In this document: positions 6,495-10,509 of the stretch, in pieces
Position numbering within the stretch: the first letter of the stretch is position 1
Layout of the letters: every line of letters starts with the position of its first letter
Program-made: the position numbers and the translations under genes
Notes under the pieces: generated by a model
Told to the model about the DNA's origin: nothing
Databases searched by the model: none
Seen by the model: only the letters and a program-made list of their open reading frames with translations
Source: Spirochaetales bacterium
GTDB lineage: Bacteria; Spirochaetota; Spirochaetia; DSM-27196; SKKC01
DNA length: 10,509 nt
Assembly (NCBI GenBank): GCA_007121695.1
Contig: SKKC01000233.1
Location: 1 to 10,509, forward strand
Direction: 5' to 3'

Positions 6495-7359
6495 GCCAGG
6501 CCTCCTTGATTCTTTTCAGGACTGTATCCTGATCCTGTGACCACAATCGGGTCGAAAATATTTCCACTTCGTCAAAGCCTTCGAAACCGGTGGCCCGCAC
6601 CCATCCGCTTATGGTTTCAAGCGGGATGCACCCCTCGCCCATGATTCCACGATCCGTCAGCATATGTTCGGTTGGCACCCGCCAGTCGCAGATGTGATAT
6701 CCAAACAGCCGCGCCCGTCCGAGCAGCGAAAGCTCCTCTTCCAGTCGCGAATCCCACCATACATGGTACACGTCGAGTACGACGCCGACATTGGCGTCTC
6801 CAACACGTTCGGCGATGACCCGCGCGTCATGAAGCGTGTTTATCGCGCTTCGCGTATCTGCGTACATTGGATGAAGCGGTTCTATACCGAGCCTGACGCC
6901 GCGTTCGGCCGCGTACGGGGCCAGCCTCCCGAGCGCCTCTTCGATCTGCCCGCGAGAGTCGTCGAGACTCTGCCGTGGGTCTGCTCCGCAGACCAGTACG
7001 ACGAGCGGAGCACCGAGGTCAGAGGCGAGATCTATCGCGTGCCGGTTATCGTCGATTGATGCCTCGCGTTCACCGGCATCAACAGCCGCGAAAAAGCCTC
7101 CCCGACACAGTGAAACGATCTTCAGCCCCGCTTCCCTCACGCGCCTGCCGATCTGCTGCGGGTCCCTGTCCTCGACCGCATCGCGCCAGATGGTGATTCC
7201 GCCAAGCCCGGCCGCTGCGTATTTTTCGATCGCGGTTTCTATTGCCCATGGCCTGGTGGTGACTGTATGCAGGCACAATCCGGCGTACGGGTTTTCGCCA
7301 TCGTTCTCCGGAAGCGCGGTGGACGCGACGGGTCTGAAATCAGATGTTGAAGAATGCAA
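6487..7359 (-). CDS. Sugar phosphate isomerase/epimerase-like TIM barrel (first copy of the operon)
   Basis: This 290-residue cytoplasmic member of the xylose isomerase-like TIM-barrel superfamily has a complete set of probable metal ligands: E160 (LGIEPLHP), D196 with H199 (LDVYHVWW), H222 (GYHICDWR) and E266 (DEVEIFS). This is the arrangement of hydroxypyruvate isomerase, IolE/IolI and related divalent-metal enzymes. The body of the barrel starts near residue 25 (AGLCLHTVTTRPWAIE). The start is a TTG at 7359, which translates as MHSSTSDF and has GGAGG eight bases upstream, lying inside the last codons of the GH88 gene. The two genes overlap by 20 bases, so the GH88 ribosome traffic probably feeds this start. 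Its role is likely isomerisation, epimerisation or beta-elimination of a keto-sugar. Which of these is unknown. Confidence 0.88.
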   Translation of the reverse strand: MHSSTSDFRPVASTALPENDGENPYAGLCLHTVTTRPWAIETAIEKYAAAGLGGITIWRDAVEDRDPQQIGRRVREAGLKIVSLCRGGFFAAVDAGEREASIDDNRHAIDLASDLGAPLVVLVCGADPRQSLDDSRGQIEEALGRLAPYAAERGVRLGIEPLHPMYADTRSAINTLHDARVIAERVGDANVGVVLDVYHVWWDSRLEEELSLLGRARLFGYHICDWRVPTEHMLTDRGIMGEGCIPLETISGWVRATGFEGFDEVEIFSTRLWSQDQDTVLKRIKEAWHG

Positions 7360-8740
7360 GGTACGCTCCTCCGTCTATCTCCCGCTTCAGATACACAGCA
7401 AGCTCGAGCAGATGATAATCTCCCCACATGCAGGCCTCTCCGCGGGGAACACGGCTTGAGTCCGGTTCATGATCCCATCCGTTCGGTCGGTGATACACCG
7501 AATGCAGGAGAATTCCCTGATGGTCTGTATCCTCGGGAAGATACGGTGCCTGAAAGAGCGCTTCGGCCGCGGTTAACCCTGCCTGATAGTACCGTTTCCC
7601 GAGATCAGATCGGGAGGTGGAACCGTCGCTGTGCTTCATGAGGTAGCGACCGAGACGCAGAAGTCCCTGCGCGGCAATGGCAGCCGATGAGCTGTCGACC
7701 GGCTCGTATACGTTAAACGGATCCGCTGCGGTGCTCCGCCAGTCTCCAAGATGTACCAGCCCGGGGGCGCCGGTATCCCAGTACGGAATCCCGTCTGTGG
7801 GAGTATGCTCGAGATAGAAATCCGCGGCGGCACTGGCGACTGCGAGAAACCGGTCCCTGGCAGACTGCAGCGTCGGCAGATACGCAGGCCCGACGTAATC
7901 GCTGTCGTCCAGGGTATCGAGGTACTCAAGCAGCTCGGGATACCCGCAGAGTACCCAGGCATGTCCTCGAGTCCACGTTGTGAACGGGGAGTAGCCCTGC
8001 TGGCTCGACGGAGCCCTGTAACTGCCGCTTGCAACGTTAAAGAGTGATTCGTGCACCACACGCCCGCGAACGTCGTACGTATCGCGCCCTTCGCCGTAGT
8101 ACACGTTGTATCGTGCGGTCGTTTCTGCGTGTTCGACGATTCGTGTGAGCAGATTCACCCGTTCGTCCTGCTCGCCCATGAGAACGCCGCCGAGCATATG
8201 GGAGACAGCCAGGGCCCGCATGGACCGTATGGTATCGGAAAACAGGGAGTGTGCGCCGTTAAAGGACGGCACATAGCCGAGTCCGTCCGGAAGACGGGTA
8301 AAACGCGACGCCTGCACTGCCCCGGTGACCCGCAGAGCGAGGCGGTAGTATTCGGCTTCCCACTCCGAGCCCTCGATGCGTCCTTCTTTCATGAGTCGAA
8401 GCAGGTTGCCGTAGGTGGACACGTTATTGAACCCGTGATCGTGAACGCCTGTGTGCGTCAGATGTGGATACATCTGCGCGACAATGGCATCACGAGCGCG
8501 AGTCAGCCAGTGTTTCGCCTGCGTGGCGTCGTAGAGATATATCTGGTTGCCGAACTGAAACCCCTGCGTCCATTCGGTCCAGCCGCGCGTGGTATACACG
8601 CCGCGTTCGGTAAAGACCGGCGCCCCCCGGGAGCTGTCCCAGGCTCGGGAAAGATTCTCAGTGGACCGGTCGGAGACCTCGAATACGTGGTCTATTTGTT
8701 TCTGCAGATCCTTCGCCTGCAGCGTAGTGGAAACGTTCAT
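7340..8740 (-). CDS. Glycoside hydrolase family 88, unsaturated glucuronyl hydrolase
   Basis: This 466-residue (alpha/alpha)6-barrel enzyme should remove a 4,5-unsaturated uronic acid from the non-reducing end of oligosaccharides by hydrating its vinyl ether bond. Family landmarks occur in order: WTEWTQGFQFG (54-64), HDHGF with H100-D101, FSDTIRSM with D169, QGYSPFTTWTRGHAW (248-262), EPVDSSSAAIAAQGLLRLG (346-364) and MWGDYHLLE (438-446). D101 and D169 correspond to the two catalytic aspartates of characterised UGL enzymes. The WTRGHAW segment fits GH88 better than GH105. There is no signal peptide, so the substrate must be imported as an oligosaccharide. ATG 8740 was chosen because AGGGGG lies about nine bases upstream, overlapping the SDR stop. 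Earlier in-frame starts would extend into the SDR gene. The preferred linkage and polymer (glycosaminoglycan, ulvan, gellan or xanthan type) cannot be decided. Confidence 0.92.
   Translation of the reverse strand: MNVSTTLQAKDLQKQIDHVFEVSDRSTENLSRAWDSSRGAPVFTERGVYTTRGWTEWTQGFQFGNQIYLYDATQAKHWLTRARDAIVAQMYPHLTHTGVHDHGFNNVSTYGNLLRLMKEGRIEGSEWEAEYYRLALRVTGAVQASRFTRLPDGLGYVPSFNGAHSLFSDTIRSMRALAVSHMLGGVLMGEQDERVNLLTRIVEHAETTARYNVYYGEGRDTYDVRGRVVHESLFNVASGSYRAPSSQQGYSPFTTWTRGHAWVLCGYPELLEYLDTLDDSDYVGPAYLPTLQSARDRFLAVASAAADFYLEHTPTDGIPYWDTGAPGLVHLGDWRSTAADPFNVYEPVDSSSAAIAAQGLLRLGRYLMKHSDGSTSRSDLGKRYYQAGLTAAEALFQAPYLPEDTDHQGILLHSVYHRPNGWDHEPDSSRVPRGEACMWGDYHLLELAVYLKREIDGGAYLAFFNI
7368..7372 (-). promoter_or_regulatory. 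Ribosome binding site that fixes a TTG start
   Basis: GGAGG on the minus strand lies eight bases before TTG 7359 and sits within the 3' coding end of the GH88 gene. It decides the TTG start over any later start, which would cut into the barrel. Confidence 0.7.
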
Positions 8741-8753
8741 GTGTCTGAACCCC

Positions 8754-9530
8754 CTATAAGCGTGAAATATGAAACCCACCGTCGGCGTACACGACTGCGC
8801 CCGAGCAGAAATCGAGATCTCCGCGCGCAAGCGCACTCGTTATGCGAGCGATGTCCTCCGGGACTCCCCACCGTCGTTGCGGCACCAGCCCATCGGCAAT
8901 TTTTTTATCGTAGACGTCCTGAACGGCGCTCGTCATATCCGTCTTCATGATACCTGGCCGGATTTCGATAACAGGTATCTGATGGGGCGCAAGCCGTGCG
9001 GCCCATAGTTTACTCGCCATTGCGATACCTGCCTTGCTGATACAGTACTCGCCCCGATTGAGCGACACCGTTTCGGCCGAGATAGAGGAAATAAACGCGA
9101 CTGCGCGTCTTCGCGTGGCAGATTCGGTGTCAGCAAGCCAGGTCCGCGCAACCGCCTGAGTCAGAAAGTAGGGACCCGCAAGATTCACGGAGAGAAGGTC
9201 GTCGAAACTCTCCCGACTTGCTTCGAGTATGTCGGCACGCTCACTCGGAGCCCGCCCGGCATTGTTGATAAGAACGTCGACCTGGCCCAGTTCTGCCTCC
9301 ACGGTTTCAAGCAATTTCGAAGCCTCAGCAGGAATGGAAATGTCTGCCTGCACCGCGACCGCCTTTGGTGCGCCCGCAGCACGACATAGTTCAAGGGCTT
9401 CGTCTGCGGCAGAACTGTTCGAGTGGTAGTTCACTGCCACCTGAAACCCCTCAGCAGCAAGACCGACTGCGATCGCTCGCCCTATTCCCCGTCCGGCCCC
9501 TGTGATCAGCGCCGTTCGCACCTGCGTCAT
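8754..9530 (-). CDS. SDR-family oxidoreductase, FabG-like (annotated elsewhere as 3-ketoacyl-ACP reductase type)
   Basis: This 258-residue classical short-chain dehydrogenase has TGAGRGIG at residues 10-17, NNAG at 89-92, N116, catalytic S149, Y162 and K166 (YCISK), and RPGIMKTDM at 191-199. The segment NRGEYCISKAG and the ending YADGGFHISRL match a FabG-like subgroup that is commonly named 3-ketoacyl-ACP reductase. Here, next to GH88, a sugar or uronate substrate is far more likely than an acyl chain, for example reduction of a 5-keto-4-deoxyuronate or a hexulosonate, in the manner of KduD or DEHU reductases. It is the first gene of the operon; ATG 9530 has AGGAGG five bases upstream. Thirteen bases separate its stop from the GH88 start. 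The enzyme is cytoplasmic and its cofactor choice is not determined. Confidence 0.93.
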   Translation of the reverse strand: MTQVRTALITGAGRGIGRAIAVGLAAEGFQVAVNYHSNSSAADEALELCRAAGAPKAVAVQADISIPAEASKLLETVEAELGQVDVLINNAGRAPSERADILEASRESFDDLLSVNLAGPYFLTQAVARTWLADTESATRRRAVAFISSISAETVSLNRGEYCISKAGIAMASKLWAARLAPHQIPVIEIRPGIMKTDMTSAVQDVYDKKIADGLVPQRRWGVPEDIARITSALARGDLDFCSGAVVYADGGFHISRL

Positions 9531-9540
9531 GAACCCCTCC

Positions 9541-9554
9541 TATTGCATGCGTTA
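9541..9554. promoter_or_regulatory. Degenerate second operator copy (O2)
   Basis: TATTGCATGCGTTA shares its first ten bases with the perfect palindrome at 9561-9574 and then diverges (GTTA for AATA). It lies exactly 20 bp away, about two helical turns, and touches the AGGAGG ribosome site of the SDR gene. A second repressor dimer bound here could cooperate with the first. Confidence 0.6.
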
Positions 9555-9560
9555 ACTTAT

Positions 9561-9574
9561 TATTGCATGCAATA
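9561..9574. promoter_or_regulatory. Perfect palindromic operator (O1) over the predicted transcription start
   Basis: TATTGCATGCAATA is a perfect 14-bp palindrome beginning two bases downstream of the -10 box, so it should cover the transcription start. Location and symmetry suggest a repressor site, most simply for the LacI-type protein encoded by the last gene of the operon. Its centre is A/T, not the CpG usual for LacI-family operators, so a GntR-type regulator encoded elsewhere remains possible. Confidence 0.65.
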
Positions 9575-9576
9575 GC

Positions 9577-9605
9577 AGAATAGAGTCATCTTCTGATTCT
9601 GTCAA
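9577..9605 (-). promoter_or_regulatory. Sigma70-like promoter of the seven-gene operon
   Basis: On the minus strand the -35 box at 9605-9600 is a perfect TTGACA. After a 17-base spacer comes TATTCT at 9582-9577, which keeps the three most conserved bases of TATAAT. Transcription should start near 9570, giving a leader of about 40 bases before ATG 9530. It is the best promoter in the window and is immediately followed by the palindromic operator. Confidence 0.72.
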
Positions 9606-9612
9606 GCAGAAT
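9596..9612. repeat. Short inverted repeat over the -35 box
   Basis: ATTCTG (9596-9601) and CAGAAT (9607-9612) are perfect 6-bp arms around a 5-base centre, and they enclose the TTGACA box. AGCAGAAT also recurs directly at 9574-9581 and 9605-9612, 31 bp apart. This may be a site for a second regulator or a chance similarity. Confidence 0.3.
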
Positions 9613-9632
9613 GAATTGATTCGCAGGGCGTA

Positions 9633-10046
9633 TTGCGGTACTGTCTTGGTGTGACCGCGCACGAGAGTACTCCGGACGACACGCTGAACTCCATTTCCCT
9701 TCTGGACATGAAACGGATACGTGAACTGCGGGACTCCGACCCCAGCGAACGCTTCGACATTGTTCTTTTTGACATATTCAGAACCGACGGAACAGAGACG
9801 CTTGGGAACATCGCCGCAGCGTGCGAGCGTCGCGAACCGCAGCGACTGGCGACTCACGCCCATAAACTGAAGGGCATGGCGGGCAACCTCGGCATGCACG
9901 CCCTGCGGGAACAGCTGGTCGTCGTCGAGGCGGAGGCGCGCAATACACGACTCACACTCGACTACGACACGATCATTGCCGATCTATCGCTTCTGTTTAA
10001 CCGGACATTTGAGGCGTACGAAGCCTACATTGTCGAAAGCAGTTAG
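9633..10046 (+). CDS. Stand-alone HPt (histidine phosphotransfer) domain protein
   Basis: This small cytoplasmic four-helix protein of up to 137 residues should relay a phosphoryl group between the receiver of a hybrid kinase and a response regulator. The signature THAHKLKGMAGNLG (74-87) carries the acceptor His at residue 77, with the conserved LKG and the Gly after it. The preceding helix is ETLGNIAAACERREPQRLA and the following helix is ALREQLVVVEAEAR, as in Hpt domains. The start is uncertain: TTG 9633 has AGGG only four bases upstream, while GTG 9651 has no ribosome site but would lie near the start point of a weak possible promoter (TTGATT at 9616, TACTGT at 9639) and could be leaderless. 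An ATG at 9708 would cut into the domain. The gene is divergent from the sugar operon. No kinase or receiver is in the window, so its partner is unknown. Confidence 0.85.
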   Translation: MRYCLGVTAHESTPDDTLNSISLLDMKRIRELRDSDPSERFDIVLFDIFRTDGTETLGNIAAACERREPQRLATHAHKLKGMAGNLGMHALREQLVVVEAEARNTRLTLDYDTIIADLSLLFNRTFEAYEAYIVESS

Positions 10047-10053
10047 CCCCGAC

Positions 10054-10509
10054 TCAGAAAAGAACGTAGGAAAACTCTGCTCTCCAGATATTCTCGAACA
10101 GGGACTGGCTGGAATCATCGGCAGATCGTGTCAGCGTGGGTCTCCACTGTACCCCGAGGCGAATATAGGGCCCCAGCGACACGTCGGCGGCAAGAGCGCC
10201 AAAATACCCGTTTTGAAGCAGTTCCCTGAGCGATGCATCCGGGTCGACGCGAGCCTGGCGACTGTCGACACCTGCTTCTGCCGCGAGTCGAAGAAACGAA
10301 AACGGCTGATACCGGGCGTCAACCCTGAAGCCGAACATGTGCTCTGGAGGTACATCCGCAAAGGTCTGCGGAATACGATAGCCGAGTGACACCGACAACC
10401 GGGGAACAAAACGCTCTGGGCCCGGCCGGACATGATGCACCCAAATAACCGGTCTCTGGCCAATGTCCCGCGCGCTTCCATCCGGTGAAGCGCCTCCACC
10501 GAAGCCAGG
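10054..10509 (-). CDS. C-terminal part of a probable outer-membrane beta-barrel protein, 5' end beyond window
   Basis: The frame is open from the right edge to a TGA at 10054, giving 151 visible residues. The fragment shows alternating polar/hydrophobic strands with aromatic ends: FVPRLSVSLGYRIP, MFGFRVDARYQPFSFLRLAAEAG, GALAADVSLGPYIRLGVQW and, at the end, RAEFSYVLF. Terminal Phe with alternating hydrophobics is the usual outer-membrane insertion signal of barrel proteins, so the outer membrane is the inferred location. The region before residue 30 of the fragment is Gly/Pro-rich and may be a loop or linker. A GTG at 10440 is an in-frame possible start, but the frame continues upstream without a stop and no ribosome site is seen there, so truncation by the window is preferred. 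It converges with the HPt gene, leaving seven bases between stops. I cannot name a specific family. Confidence 0.6.
   Translation of the reverse strand, partial: PGFGGGASPDGSARDIGQRPVIWVHHVRPGPERFVPRLSVSLGYRIPQTFADVPPEHMFGFRVDARYQPFSFLRLAAEAGVDSRQARVDPDASLRELLQNGYFGALAADVSLGPYIRLGVQWRPTLTRSADDSSQSLFENIWRAEFSYVLF

Noticed and set aside
7340..8740. GH105 (unsaturated rhamnogalacturonyl hydrolase) instead of GH88
   Set aside because: The QGYSPFTTWTRGHAW and DSSSAAIAAQGLLRL stretches follow the GH88 pattern more closely, though substrate is not settled.
8741..8836. Longer N-terminus for the GH88 protein (start at 8836)
   Set aside because: It would run into the SDR coding region, and the AGGGGG ribosome site fits ATG 8740.
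8051..8950. 299-codon plus-strand frame antisense to GH88 and the SDR
   Set aside because: It spans the junction of two well-supported genes on the other strand and shows no family features.
8754..9530. Literal 3-ketoacyl-ACP reductase role in fatty acid synthesis for the SDR
   Set aside because: No other lipid gene is nearby and it heads a sugar operon; the name reflects the family label only.

Overview
The window reads as part of a Gram-negative-type (diderm) bacterial chromosome of moderately high GC, with tightly packed genes, strong purine-rich ribosome sites and occasional TTG starts. The gene styles recall free-living Spirochaetota (Spirochaeta/Alkalispirochaeta-like), but no marker here proves it, so that assignment is tentative. 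A partial protein ending like an outer-membrane beta-barrel supports a diderm cell. I see no rRNA, tRNA, CRISPR array, insertion sequence or phage gene, and no gene-free stretch longer than about 110 bases.

Left part (1-2447, all minus strand): a Na+/phosphate cotransporter with a C-terminal PhoU-like domain runs off the left edge. It is preceded by an unrecognised 99-residue protein, probably co-transcribed. Upstream of these lies a SlyD-type FKBP peptidyl-prolyl isomerase that lacks the usual His-containing C-terminus.

Central part (2512-9530, all minus strand): a compact seven-gene carbohydrate catabolism operon, in transcription order SDR oxidoreductase, GH88 unsaturated glucuronyl hydrolase, TIM-barrel sugar isomerase/epimerase, Gfo/Idh/MocA dehydrogenase, D-2-hydroxyacid dehydrogenase, second TIM-barrel isomerase/epimerase, and a LacI-type repressor. 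Junctions range from a 20-base overlap to a 17-base gap. In front lies a good sigma70-like promoter (TTGACA-17-TATTCT), with a perfect 14-bp palindrome over the predicted transcription start and a degenerate second copy 20 bp downstream, next to the ribosome site. The simplest model is that the LacI protein encoded by the last gene represses its own operon there. GH88 enzymes clip unsaturated uronic acids off oligosaccharides made by polysaccharide lyases. The oxidoreductases and isomerases would process the released or remaining sugars in the cytoplasm. The classic KduI/KduD/KdgK/KdgA genes, a lyase and a transporter are absent from the window, so the route may be non-standard.

Right part (9633-10509): a small stand-alone HPt phosphotransfer protein is divergent from the operon. 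It converges, seven bases apart, with the 3' end of a probable outer-membrane beta-barrel gene that enters from the right edge.
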